Both the position numbers and the translations under genes were made by a program. A stretch of 57,603 bases of DNA from Mesorhizobium amorphae (GTDB lineage: Bacteria > Pseudomonadota > Alphaproteobacteria > Rhizobiales > Rhizobiaceae), in contig QFNI01000022.1 of NCBI GenBank assembly GCA_003240775.1, positions 1 to 57,603 on the forward strand, given 5' to 3'. Shown piece after piece: positions 26,653 through 35,633 of this stretch. The stretch's first letter is position 1. The number at the start of each line of letters is the position of its first letter. The notes below the pieces were generated by a model. That model searched no databases. It was not told where the DNA came from and saw only the letters and a program-made list of their open reading frames with translations.

Positions 26653-28299
26653 TCAATTGGCCTGCCGGCGAAGGAAGGCGGGGATTTCCAGCTGGTCGTC
26701 CTCGTTGGTGTGGCGGGCCTGCGCGGGCTGGCGACCGTGGTCGTCGAGCTGGCCGCGGCGGGGCGCGTAGAGCGAGGGGTCCTGGCTGCCGCCCATGCGG
26801 CGGGCCTCCGGAGCCTGCTGGCGCAGCTTGGGTTCGCGCGGGGCCGCCTGCTGGGGCTTGGCGGACGCCTCGGCATCGCGGCCCGACAGGCCCATCGCCA
26901 GACGCTTCAGGATGCCCGAAACCGGGCCGCGCTCGTCGGCTGCTTCAGCCGGCTGGGCGTGGCGCGCGGTCTGCGCATACTCCGCCTGCACCGCAGGCGG
27001 GAAGTCTTCCACGCGCGGCATGCGGGGCTGTGCGGGCATCGGCGGCAGAGCCTCGCGCTGGGCGAAAGCCTGCTGCGGCGCGGGCTGGAGGTGGCCGGCA
27101 GGAGCTGCCTGCGGAGGCTGCTGGAACAGCTTGTTCTGCGGGCGGGCTTCCTCGGCCACGGGGGCGGCGTGCAGGGCCTCAATGGCGTTGACCTCGGCCT
27201 GGCGGAGAGCTTCCGCGACCGGGTCGGCCATGCGCGGCTCAGCGGCCGCCTGTGCCGGTGCGGGCTTGGCCGCCTGCTGCACCGGCTTCTGCAAAGGGCG
27301 GATGGTCACCGGGGCCGCTGCGATCTCGGACGCGATCTTGTCGATGCCGGTGGCGACCACGGAGACGCGGATCACGCCTTCGAGTTCCTCGTCGAAGGTG
27401 GCGCCGAGAATGATGTTAGCGTCCTGGTCCACTTCCTCGCGGATGCGGGTCGCAGCCTCGTCCACCTCGAAGAGGGTGAGGTCACGGCCGCCCGTGATCG
27501 AGATGAGCAGGCCCTTGGCGCCCTTCATCGAGGTCTCGTCGAGCAGCGGGTTGGCAATCGCAGCTTCTGCTGCGGCCATCGCGCGGCCTTCGCCGGACGC
27601 CTCGCCGGTGCCCATCATGGCCTTGCCCATCTCGCGCATCACCGAACGCACGTCGGCAAAGTCGAGGTTGATCAGGCCTTCCTTGACCATCAGGTCGGTG
27701 ATGCAGGCGACGCCCGAATAGAGCACCTGGTCGGCCATCGCGAAGGCGTCGGCAAACGTGGTCTTGTCGTTGGCCAGCCGGAACAGGTTCTGGTTGGGGA
27801 TAACGATCAGGGTGTCGACGCACTTCTGCAGCTCTTCGATGCCCTGCTCGGCCGTGCGCATGCGGCGCTGGCCCTCGAAGTGGAAGGGCTTGGTCACCAC
27901 GCCCACCGTCAGGATGCCCTTTTCGCGGGCGGCGCGCGCAACGACGGGAGCCGCACCGGTGCCCGTGCCACCGCCCATGCCGGCGGTGACGAAGCACATG
28001 TGGGTGTGGGAAAGATGGTCGAGGATCTCGTCCAGGCATTCCTCGGCGGCCGCGCGGCCGACCTCGGGCTGCGAGCCTGCACCCAGGCCTTCGGTCACGT
28101 GCGCGCCGAGCTGGATCAGGCGCTCGGACTTCGACATGGAAAGCGCCTGCGCGTCCGTGTTGGCGCAAACGAACTCGACCCCACGCAGGCCGGCGGTGAT
28201 CATGTTGTTGACCGCGTTGCCGCCGCCGCCGCCGACACCGAACACGGTGATGCGAGGCTTGAGCTCGGTGATATCCGGCTTCTGAAGATTGATGGTCAT
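26653..28299 (-). CDS. ftsZ: Cell division protein FtsZ
   Basis: The 548-residue tubulin homologue forms the Z ring. Residues about 10-320 are the GTPase core with the tubulin signature GGGTGTGAAP and the T7 loop NLDFADVRSVM. From 320 to about 530 runs an intrinsically disordered linker rich in Ala, Pro and Gln, longer than in enterobacteria but usual in Hyphomicrobiales. The final segment EIPAFLRRQ is the conserved C-terminal peptide that binds FtsA and other partners. It is the last dcw gene, 60 bases after ftsA, and a terminator follows. Confidence 0.97.
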   Translation of the reverse strand: MTINLQKPDITELKPRITVFGVGGGGGNAVNNMITAGLRGVEFVCANTDAQALSMSKSERLIQLGAHVTEGLGAGSQPEVGRAAAEECLDEILDHLSHTHMCFVTAGMGGGTGTGAAPVVARAAREKGILTVGVVTKPFHFEGQRRMRTAEQGIEELQKCVDTLIVIPNQNLFRLANDKTTFADAFAMADQVLYSGVACITDLMVKEGLINLDFADVRSVMREMGKAMMGTGEASGEGRAMAAAEAAIANPLLDETSMKGAKGLLISITGGRDLTLFEVDEAATRIREEVDQDANIILGATFDEELEGVIRVSVVATGIDKIASEIAAAPVTIRPLQKPVQQAAKPAPAQAAAEPRMADPVAEALRQAEVNAIEALHAAPVAEEARPQNKLFQQPPQAAPAGHLQPAPQQAFAQREALPPMPAQPRMPRVEDFPPAVQAEYAQTARHAQPAEAADERGPVSGILKRLAMGLSGRDAEASAKPQQAAPREPKLRQQAPEARRMGGSQDPSLYAPRRGQLDDHGRQPAQARHTNEDDQLEIPAFLRRQAN

Positions 28300-28359
28300 G
28301 GTCTCGTCCTTTGCCTTCTCCCGCCGCTTCGCCGCCGCGGCCGGCTTGATCCTAGGTTT

Positions 28360-29664
28360 CTAGAAGCTTTCCTTGAGCCACTGGCCGACGCGGTTCAGGC
28401 GCCCTCCGGTCCCAGTCGAGCGCATGGACGACAATTTGCCATGCGAGCGGTTCTCGAAGCTTGCGATCTGCGGGTAGACCAGAAGGCCCACCGCAGCGGA
28501 AAATGCCGGGCCCTTGGCGGCCTCGGGCAGACCGGCCACGCCCAGCGGGCGGCCGATCCGGGCGTTGCGACCCAGAATGCGGCGTGCCGCCTCGGGCAGG
28601 CCAGCGAGCTGGCTGGCGCCGCCCGTCAGCACCACGCGCTTGCCGACGGCAGCCGAAAAACCGGACTTGTTGAGCCGATCGCGCAGCATCTCCAGCGTCT
28701 CCTCGACGCGGGCGCGGATGATGCGCGACATCACCGAGCGTGGGATCTGGATAGGTGCATCCATCTCGTCGGCGCCGATCGGCTGGTAGGAGACGATGTC
28801 GCGCTCGTCCGACAGGCCGGGCAGGATCGAGCCGTGCATGACCTTGAGCCGCTCGGCATCCTCCAGCCGCGTCGAAAGTCCGCGCGCCAGATCCATGGTC
28901 ACATGGTTGCCGCCGATGGGCAGCGCGTCGGCGTAAACAAACTTGCCGTCGGAGAAGACGGAGATCGTGGTCGTGCCGCCGCCCATGTCGATACAGGCCG
29001 CACCCATCTCCAGCTCGTCGTCGACCAGCGCCGCGAGGCCCGAGGCATAAGGGGTCGCGACCATCCGCTCGACGGAAAGGTGCGCGCGGTTGATGGCAAG
29101 TTCCAGGTTGCGCAAGGGCGCCGCGTCGCCTGTCAGCACATGCATCTTCACGCCGAGCTCTTCGCCCACCATGCCAGAGGGGTCGCGCACGCCCCGCTCG
29201 GTGTCGATGGAGAAGCCGACGGGCAGCGAGTGCACCACCTGGCGTTCCGCGCGCAGCGATTGGCGGGTGCCGGCTGCAAGCACGCGGTCGACGTCCGAGG
29301 CATCCACCTCGTGGCCGCCCAGCTTCACGGTCGCACCGAAGGTTTCCGAGCGCAGGCGGCCGGCGGAAACGTTGGCAAACAACGAATCGACGGTGATTCC
29401 CGCGATCCGCTCGGCTGCATCCACCGCCAGACGGATGGCGCCCTCGGCTCGGTCGAGATCGACCACGACGCCGGACTTCACGCCCTGGCTCTTCTGGTGC
29501 CCGATACCGATGACCTGCACCGAATGGGTGCGGCCCTTGAGCAGTTGGCTGTCCTCGCTCGGCCGCAGACGCGCTACGATGCAGCAGACCTTGCTCGAAC
29601 CGACGTCGAGCACGGTCACGATGCCCTTGCGCTTCGGCGACGCTTCCTTGCCGCGCCAGCTCAT
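28360..29664 (-). CDS. ftsA: Cell division protein FtsA
   Basis: FtsA, 434 residues, is the actin-like membrane tether of FtsZ. It shows the actin-fold nucleotide motifs VLDVGSSKVCC near residue 20, CIDMGGGTTTISV in the middle and VVLTGGASQLAGL towards the end. The C-terminal LNRVGQWLKESF is the amphipathic membrane-targeting helix. Its ATG overlaps the ftsQ stop by 4 bases. Confidence 0.96.
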   Translation of the reverse strand: MSWRGKEASPKRKGIVTVLDVGSSKVCCIVARLRPSEDSQLLKGRTHSVQVIGIGHQKSQGVKSGVVVDLDRAEGAIRLAVDAAERIAGITVDSLFANVSAGRLRSETFGATVKLGGHEVDASDVDRVLAAGTRQSLRAERQVVHSLPVGFSIDTERGVRDPSGMVGEELGVKMHVLTGDAAPLRNLELAINRAHLSVERMVATPYASGLAALVDDELEMGAACIDMGGGTTTISVFSDGKFVYADALPIGGNHVTMDLARGLSTRLEDAERLKVMHGSILPGLSDERDIVSYQPIGADEMDAPIQIPRSVMSRIIRARVEETLEMLRDRLNKSGFSAAVGKRVVLTGGASQLAGLPEAARRILGRNARIGRPLGVAGLPEAAKGPAFSAAVGLLVYPQIASFENRSHGKLSSMRSTGTGGRLNRVGQWLKESF

Positions 29665-30572
29665 ATGCGAGCCTCCCGCTTGCGCTTGCGCGCAGCCTGT
29701 TCTTCCGCCTTGAGCAGCGCTTCGCGCGCCTTCACGGCCGTTTCGGTCAATTGAACCACCACGCGGTCGGCGAGCCGGAGATCGACAGCCGCGATGTCGC
29801 GCTCAAGCACGCCGGACTGGGCGTCCAACTGCGCGATCTCCTGCAGCGCCGCGTCCTCGTCGCGCTCGGGCAGCTTCACGGTCACGCCGGATATCAGCAC
29901 GAGGTCCCAGCGGCGGTCACCGACCCGCACATAGCCGCGCACGCGCTCGGCGAGACCCGGATAGGCCGCGACCTTTGGCACGAAGTCGGCTGCGTGCTCG
30001 GGCGCGCCGGCACCCACGATCAGGGGCAGGCGCTCCCCGCCGCGGCCGGAATATTGGGTGATGGGCGAGCCGTCACGCTTGACCACGGTCAGCGTCTGCC
30101 CCTGCTGCCAGATGGCGAATGCCTCGCGCTCCTCGACCTTCACCTCGAGCGTGCGCGGATAGATCTTGCGCACGGTGACGTCCTGCACCCAGGGCAGCGC
30201 TGCGATGCGGTTGCGCGCTTCGGCCGCCGAGAAACCCACGAGCGAGGTCCAGCCGTCGAGTTCCAGGCGGTCGAGGATATCGATCTCGGATGTCTCGCGA
30301 TTGCCGGTGACACGCACCTGGTCGACCGCGAAGCCCGAGCGCGAGGTGACGGTCTTCACCACCAGCGGCCCATGTCCGCCGACCACCGTGCCATAGGCGA
30401 CGCTGGAGCCGATCAGGAGTGTGGTCAGGATGGCGTTGGCGAAGCGCGGAGGCGTCCATTCGAGCTTGGCCAGGCGCTCGGCAACGCGCGCGGGGCGGCG
30501 CAGAAAGCGCGGCAGCACGAAGCGCCCGCCCTCCTCTTCCGCCATCAATGACGTCGACCTCAACGCAGGCAC
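29661..30572 (-). CDS. ftsQ: Cell division protein FtsQ
   Basis: FtsQ is a bitopic divisome protein that links early and late division proteins. Its 303 residues contain a cytoplasmic N-terminus, one membrane segment at about 44-66, a POTRA domain (VDQVRVTGNRETSE, then LPWVQDVTVRKIYPRTLEVKVEER) and a FtsQ beta domain. I chose GTG at 30572 because GGAGGA lies 6 bases upstream; alternatives are TTG at 30593 and ATG at 30545. With this start the frame overlaps ddl by 13 bases. Confidence 0.92.
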   Translation of the reverse strand: MPALRSTSLMAEEEGGRFVLPRFLRRPARVAERLAKLEWTPPRFANAILTTLLIGSSVAYGTVVGGHGPLVVKTVTSRSGFAVDQVRVTGNRETSEIDILDRLELDGWTSLVGFSAAEARNRIAALPWVQDVTVRKIYPRTLEVKVEEREAFAIWQQGQTLTVVKRDGSPITQYSGRGGERLPLIVGAGAPEHAADFVPKVAAYPGLAERVRGYVRVGDRRWDLVLISGVTVKLPERDEDAALQEIAQLDAQSGVLERDIAAVDLRLADRVVVQLTETAVKAREALLKAEEQAARKRKREARI

Positions 30573-31483
30573 GACGCGTCCTCCACCATCCAACTCAGCA
30601 GCTCTGGGAAAGAGTGGCCCGCATGGGCCGCGATTTCCGGGACGAGCGATGTCGGCGTCATGCCAGGCTGGGTGTTCACTTCGAGCCAGATGAGTTCGCC
30701 ATTTTCGCCGTGGCGGTCATCGAGCCGGAAGTCGGAGCGCGACACGCCCCGGCACCCGATTGCTTGGTGAGCCTTGAGCGCCAAGGATTGGATTTTTTGG
30801 TAAATATTCGGTGAAAGATTTGCCGGACATTCGTGTTTCGAGCCGCCCTCGGCGTACTTCGCGTCGAAGTCGTAGAACTTGTGGCCCTGGGGTATGATTT
30901 CGGTCACGCCGAGCGCCACGTCGCCCATCACCGCGCAGGTCAGTTCGCGCCCGTGGATGAAGCGCTCCACCATTACGGTCTCGCCGTAGCGCCATTCGGA
31001 CGAGCCGATCACCTGGGGCGGATGCGACTGGCCCTCGCCCACGATCACCACGCCGAAGCTCGATCCCTCGCTGACAGGCTTCACCACGTAGGGGGCGGGC
31101 ATGGGGTGGCGGCTGCCGATCGCGAAGCGGCTCATGACCTTCGATTCGGCAACGGGAACGCCCGCGGCCTTCGCCACCTTCTTTGCCTGTTCCTTGTTCA
31201 TGGCGAGAGCGGAGGCCAGCACGCCCGAATGGGTGTAGGGGATCTCCAGATATTCGAGCACGCCCTGGATCGTGCCGTCCTCGCCGAAGGGTCCGTGGAG
31301 AGCGTTGAAGGCAACGTCGGGCTTGATCTCGGCCAGCACCAAGCCGATGTCGCGCCGAACATCGACCGGCGTCACCCGATACCCCGCCTCTTCCAGCGCC
31401 GCAGTGCAGGCTTTTCCCGAGGACAAGGAGACCGGACGCTCGGACGAGAACCCTCCCATCAGAACGGCGACATGCTTTGCCAT
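30560..31483 (-). CDS. ddl: D-alanine-D-alanine ligase
   Basis: The ATP-grasp ligase joins two D-Ala residues for the peptidoglycan stem. The 307 residues show the N-terminal LMGGFSSERPVSL loop (family HGGxSxE), NALHGPFGEDG, the ATP-binding VVKPVSEGSSFGV, and EVNTQPGMT near the C-terminus with the metal ligands. ATG 31483 is preferred over an upstream in-frame TTG at 31498 because AGAGG sits before it. The 3' end overlaps ftsQ. Confidence 0.95.
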   Translation of the reverse strand: MAKHVAVLMGGFSSERPVSLSSGKACTAALEEAGYRVTPVDVRRDIGLVLAEIKPDVAFNALHGPFGEDGTIQGVLEYLEIPYTHSGVLASALAMNKEQAKKVAKAAGVPVAESKVMSRFAIGSRHPMPAPYVVKPVSEGSSFGVVIVGEGQSHPPQVIGSSEWRYGETVMVERFIHGRELTCAVMGDVALGVTEIIPQGHKFYDFDAKYAEGGSKHECPANLSPNIYQKIQSLALKAHQAIGCRGVSRSDFRLDDRHGENGELIWLEVNTQPGMTPTSLVPEIAAHAGHSFPELLSWMVEDASCLR

Positions 31484-31590
31484 AGGAGGCCTCTTCAACC
31501 CGAGTCTTGGATGGACAGGGCTTAGGCGGCGAAGCTTGCGGGAGGATTGGGAGGCGTTTGGGCCAGCGCTTCCGCGGCCGGCCGATTGGC

Positions 31591-32079
31591 TTAGCGCACG
31601 GTGATGCTCACCACGTCGCGGACATTGCGCGCGCCCTTCGCATCCCCTGGCACGATCAGGCGGATGCCGTCCGACGCAGGCAGCGGCTTTCCGTCGAGCG
31701 AGAGTGCCAGGATGATCGGCGTGTTCCCGAAATCCGGTGCGATCTCTCCGACGGAAAAAAGGATCGCGTAGCCGTCGCGCCCGCGTACCTCGAACACGCG
31801 CCGCAACGCGTCATTGTGGCCTTCAGCCTTCAGCAGTCCCGCTCGGTCCAGAACAGCCCACAACGACACGCCGGTGAAGCGTCCACCCTGGATGCCTTTC
31901 GAAGTGTGGAAGCGCACGTCTTTGGTGACGGAAGGCAACGATGAAAGAGCATCGCGTGTGAGCGTCGTCGCGGTCTCTGTGCCGGAAAGCGCGATCGATG
32001 CAGGGGCGGCTTCCTGCGCATTGACGCGAAGTGCCGGAGCCAGTGCGAGAAGAGTGGCGAATGCGATACGCTTGAGCAT
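31591..32079 (-). CDS. Exported molybdopterin-binding (sulfite oxidase-like) domain protein
   Basis: This 162-residue protein starts with a signal peptide (residues 1-21, VNAQ). The remainder resembles the small stand-alone form of the oxidoreductase molybdopterin-binding (SUOX) fold: GIQGGRFTGVSLWAVLDRAG near 62-81 and a C-terminal RLIVPGDAKGARNVRDVVSI. It lacks the rest of a sulfite oxidase and an obvious Mo-ligating cysteine, so an enzymatic role is doubtful. It separates murB from ddl, with gaps of 63 and 107 bases, the loosest junctions within this part of the dcw block. Confidence 0.75.
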   Translation of the reverse strand: MLKRIAFATLLALAPALRVNAQEAAPASIALSGTETATTLTRDALSSLPSVTKDVRFHTSKGIQGGRFTGVSLWAVLDRAGLLKAEGHNDALRRVFEVRGRDGYAILFSVGEIAPDFGNTPIILALSLDGKPLPASDGIRLIVPGDAKGARNVRDVVSITVR

Positions 32080-32142
32080 GAGGCGGCAGGTTCCGTTCGC
32101 TTCCGCCGTATATTACGCAAGCTCGTCGCGGAACGCGAGCGG

Positions 32143-33108
32143 TCAGATCATTCGCCCGAGAAACTCCTGCACTTCCGCGCCCGGTCGAAACGTCCCCAGT
32201 CGTTTGATCTCCCACTGAAGCGAGATGCCCGAGCTTTCCAAGACGCGTGCGCGCACGGTTTCACCCAGCGTTTCCAGATCGTGGGCGGAGGCCGCGCCGG
32301 TGTTGATCATGAAGTTGCAATGCATGGGCGACATCTGCGCGCCGCCGATCATCAGCCCCCGGCAACCGGCTCGGTCGATCTCCTTCCAGGCCGAGGTGTT
32401 CGGCGGGTTCTTGAAGGTCGAGCCGCCGGTCTTCTCGCGCACGGGCTGCACGGTCTCGCGATGCTCGCGCACGGCGTCCATCGCAGCGCGGATGGTCGCC
32501 GGGTCTTCCTTGTAGCCCTCGAACACGGCGGACACGAAGATCAGGTCGGCAGGCGCCTTGGAGGTGCGGTAGTCGTAGCCCATCTCGGCGTTGGAAAGCA
32601 CGACCCGCTCGCCGTTGCGGTTCAGCGCGCGCACTTCCATCACCCGCTCGCGGGTTTCGACGCCGTTGGCACCCGCATTCATGCGCAGCGCACCGCCGAT
32701 GCCGCCGGGAATGCCGTGGAAGAAGTGGAAGCCGCCCAGCCCCGCATCGTAGGCCACGCCCGAGACATGCTTGTCGGGTGTCGCGGCGCCCGCCTCGATG
32801 CGCGTGTCGGAAATCTGCTGCGCCGCTCCGAAGCCGCGCGCGGAAAGCCGAACCACGAAGCCCCGGATACCGCCATCTCGCACCAGGAGGTTCGAGCCGA
32901 TGCCCACCACCGTGATCGGAATCTCGCGCGGCAGCGCCTTGAGGAAGGTCGAAAGATCCTCCTCGTCGGCAGGCTGAAACAGCGCGTCCGCGCGTCCACC
33001 AGCGCGGAACCAGGTGATGCGGTCCATCTCGGCGTCGGGCGTCACGCGCCCGCGCAAGGAGGAAAGCTTGTCGCCGAGCTTGGCGAGAAGGTCTGCGCCC
33101 TGCCCCAT
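32143..33108 (-). CDS. murB: UDP-N-acetylenolpyruvoylglucosamine reductase MurB
   Basis: MurB reduces UDP-GlcNAc-enolpyruvate to UDP-MurNAc with FAD and NADPH. Its 321 residues show the FAD-binding VVGIGSNLLVRDGG near 80-93 and GIPGGIGGALRMNAGANG near 140-157, the catalytic Ser in GGSTFKNP and Glu in the final WEIKRLG. This is the type II form, lacking the extra loop of E. coli MurB. ATG 33108 shares its A with the murC stop (TGATG). The open frame extends to 33150 without similarity. Confidence 0.95.
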   Translation of the reverse strand: MGQGADLLAKLGDKLSSLRGRVTPDAEMDRITWFRAGGRADALFQPADEEDLSTFLKALPREIPITVVGIGSNLLVRDGGIRGFVVRLSARGFGAAQQISDTRIEAGAATPDKHVSGVAYDAGLGGFHFFHGIPGGIGGALRMNAGANGVETRERVMEVRALNRNGERVVLSNAEMGYDYRTSKAPADLIFVSAVFEGYKEDPATIRAAMDAVREHRETVQPVREKTGGSTFKNPPNTSAWKEIDRAGCRGLMIGGAQMSPMHCNFMINTGAASAHDLETLGETVRARVLESSGISLQWEIKRLGTFRPGAEVQEFLGRMI

Positions 33109-34511
33109 CAAGCCGCTCCGGCCAGATCCTTGGGCAGCGCATATGCCCATTGGGTGATGTTGCCCGCGCCCAGGAAGATCACGAAGTCGCCGGGCTTCGC
33201 GAGATCGCGCACGACGGGCGCGATCGCATCCGACCCTTCAATAAAACGCGCGTCGCGGTGCCCGCCCGCACGGATGCGCGAGACCAGAGCTTCCGAGGTC
33301 GCTCCCTCGATCGGCTCTTCGCCTGCCGTGTAGACGGGCGCCACCATCACCGTGTCGGCATCGTTGAAGCAGGCGGAGAAATCGTCGAACAGGTCGCGCA
33401 GGCGCGTGAAGCGATGCGGCTGGGCCACCGCGATCACGCGGCCCTGGCAGGCGTCGCGCGCGGCGCTCAGCACGGCCTTGATCTCCACGGGATGATGCCC
33501 GTAATCGTCGAACACCTGCACGCCCTGCCATTCGCCGGTCGGCGTGAAGCGCCGCTTGACGCCGCCGAACGAAGACAGCCCGCGGCGGATCGCATCGGCA
33601 TCCAGCCCCAATTCATGCGCAACCGCAATCGCGGCCGTGGCGTTAGAGACGTTGTGGCGGCCGGGCATGGGCAGGCGCAGGTTGTCGATCGTGATCTCGT
33701 CGCCGGTCTTGCGCTCACGGATCAGCACGTCGAAGCGTGAAGCGGCGCCCTCCATGCGGTGGTTGAGGAAGCGCACATCCGCTTGCGCGTTTTCGCCATA
33801 GGTGATCACGCGGCGGTCTTCGATGCGGCCCACCAGCGCCTGCACTTCCGGGTGGTCGGTGCACATCACGCCGAAGCCGTAGAACGGCACGTTCTCCACG
33901 AACTGCCGGAACGCCTCGCGCACCTTCTCAAACGAGCCGTAGTGATCGAGATGCTCGGGGTCGATATTGGTGACCACGGCGATCTCGGCGGGCAGCTTGA
34001 GGAAGGTACCGTCCGACTCGTCGGCTTCCACCACCATCCATTCACCCGCACCCATGCGCGCATTGGTGCCGTAGGCGTTGATGATGCCGCCGTTCACCAC
34101 CGTCGGATCGAGACCGCCGGCTTCCAGCAGCGTCGCGATCATGGAGGTGGTGGTCGTCTTGCCGTGCGTGCCTCCAATGGCGACCGCCTGGCGGAAGCGC
34201 ATCAGCTCGGCCAGCATCTCCGCGCGCCGCACCACGGGCAGAAGCTTCTCGCGGGCTGCGACGAGCTCGGGATTGGTCTTCTTGATGGCGGTGGAGACCA
34301 CCACCACCTCGGCCTCGCCGAGATTGGCGGCCTCGTGGCCCACAAAGCACTCGATGCCCTTCTCGCGCAGGCGCTGGATGTTGCCGCCTTCGGCCTGGTC
34401 GGAGCCCTGCACGCGGTATCCCAGATTGTGCAACACCTCGGCGATGCCGCTCATGCCGATGCCGCCGATGCCGATGAAATGCACGAGCCCGATGGATTCC
34501 GGCATCTTCAT
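33108..34511 (-). CDS. murC: UDP-N-acetylmuramate-L-alanine ligase MurC
   Basis: MurC adds L-Ala to UDP-MurNAc. The 467-residue Mur ligase begins with the UDP-binding loop HFIGIGGIGMSGIA, then has the ATP-binding GGTHGKTTTTSM near 113-124, the central EADESDGTF and the DDYGHHPVEI motif near the C-terminal domain. Its ATG overlaps the murG stop as ATGA, and its stop is joined to murB by one shared base. Confidence 0.97.
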   Translation of the reverse strand: MKMPESIGLVHFIGIGGIGMSGIAEVLHNLGYRVQGSDQAEGGNIQRLREKGIECFVGHEAANLGEAEVVVVSTAIKKTNPELVAAREKLLPVVRRAEMLAELMRFRQAVAIGGTHGKTTTTSMIATLLEAGGLDPTVVNGGIINAYGTNARMGAGEWMVVEADESDGTFLKLPAEIAVVTNIDPEHLDHYGSFEKVREAFRQFVENVPFYGFGVMCTDHPEVQALVGRIEDRRVITYGENAQADVRFLNHRMEGAASRFDVLIRERKTGDEITIDNLRLPMPGRHNVSNATAAIAVAHELGLDADAIRRGLSSFGGVKRRFTPTGEWQGVQVFDDYGHHPVEIKAVLSAARDACQGRVIAVAQPHRFTRLRDLFDDFSACFNDADTVMVAPVYTAGEEPIEGATSEALVSRIRAGGHRDARFIEGSDAIAPVVRDLAKPGDFVIFLGAGNITQWAYALPKDLAGAA

Positions 34512-35632
34512 GCGTGAGTGCTTTCCTTGAACGCGGACACTTGTTTTCCTGCCGCAATAGCTTCCACCAGATCGGCAAGCAACCGCGCGGCGTCGGGCCG
34601 CCCCGTGCCCTTGGCCGCTGCAGCCATCGCGGCGAGACGCTCGGGCTCGCCCATCGCGGCGGCAAGCTTCTCGGCAATCACCTCCGGCGAAAGCGTCGCT
34701 TGCAGATGGACCTCCGCCCCTCCCACGGCTGCAAGCGCCTGGGCGTTCGCCGCCTGGTCGTGGTCGAGCGCGTGAGGGTAAGGCACGAGCATCGCCGGCC
34801 GGCCGATCACGGCAAGTTCGGAAACGGTGGAGGCGCCCGCCCGCGTCATCAGGAGGTGCGCACCCGCGATGTGTCCCGCCATGTCGGCAAAGAAGGGCGA
34901 CACTTCGGCAGCCACGCCCATTCGGGCGTACGCCGCGCGAACGCCCGCCTCCTCCTCCTTGCGGGCCTGCTGCACGATGCGCAGGCGCTTGCGCAGCGCA
35001 TCCGGCAGGCGCTCAATGGCTGCGGGCACGGCTTCGGAAAAGAACTGAGCGCCCTGGCTGCCGCCGAAGACGACGAAGCTGAAAGGCTCTTCGCCGTGCG
35101 AGGGCGCATAGGGCACTCGTGCAGCCTCGATCACCGCCGGCCGCACGGGATTGCCGACCACCACCGTCTTCGCCCCCCAGTGTCCATCGGGGCCTAGAAA
35201 CCCACCGGCGATGGCTTTCACCTGCGAAGCGAGCGCGCGGTTGGCGCGGCCCATCACGGCGTTCTGCTCGTGGATCACGGTGGGCAGTCCGGCGCGCGCG
35301 GCCGTCCAGAGCGGGGGCAGCGTCGGGTAGCCGCCGAAGCCGACGACGGCCGCCGGGCGGATCGCCGCAAACAGTTTCCGCGCGCCGCGCGAGCCCTGCC
35401 AGATCTTCCACAGCGCCCGGGCGAGCGCCACGGGATTGCGCCCGCCGATCGTGGCGGAGGGCAGCGCGTGGACGGCTTCGGCCGGGAACCGCCCGGCGAA
35501 GCGCTCGGCGCGCGTGTCGGTGACGAGATGCACCGCCCAGCCCCGCGTCTTAAGCTCATGCGCGAGCGCTTCCGCCGGAAACAGGTGGCCGCCGGTTCCG
35601 CCGGCGGCAAGCAGGATCGTGCGCGCCGCCAT
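34508..35632 (-). CDS. murG: Lipid I N-acetylglucosaminyltransferase MurG
   Basis: MurG adds GlcNAc to lipid I to form lipid II at the inner face of the membrane. The 374-residue GT-B enzyme shows LLAAGGTGGHLFPA near residue 6, IHEQNAVMGRANR, the second Gly-rich loop VVFGGSQGAQ, and the UDP-binding MTRAGASTVSELAVIGRPAMLVPYP. ATG 35632 is one base after the ftsW stop. Confidence 0.96.
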   Translation of the reverse strand: MAARTILLAAGGTGGHLFPAEALAHELKTRGWAVHLVTDTRAERFAGRFPAEAVHALPSATIGGRNPVALARALWKIWQGSRGARKLFAAIRPAAVVGFGGYPTLPPLWTAARAGLPTVIHEQNAVMGRANRALASQVKAIAGGFLGPDGHWGAKTVVVGNPVRPAVIEAARVPYAPSHGEEPFSFVVFGGSQGAQFFSEAVPAAIERLPDALRKRLRIVQQARKEEEAGVRAAYARMGVAAEVSPFFADMAGHIAGAHLLMTRAGASTVSELAVIGRPAMLVPYPHALDHDQAANAQALAAVGGAEVHLQATLSPEVIAEKLAAAMGEPERLAAMAAAAKGTGRPDAARLLADLVEAIAAGKQVSAFKESTHA

Positions 35633-35633
35633 G

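Noticed and set aside
26404..29754. A 1116-codon plus-strand open frame opposite lpxC, ftsZ and ftsA
   Set aside because: The opposite strand carries three unmistakable conserved genes; the long antisense frame is due to codon bias, and its translation (His/Arg/Ala/Gly-rich) has no domain.
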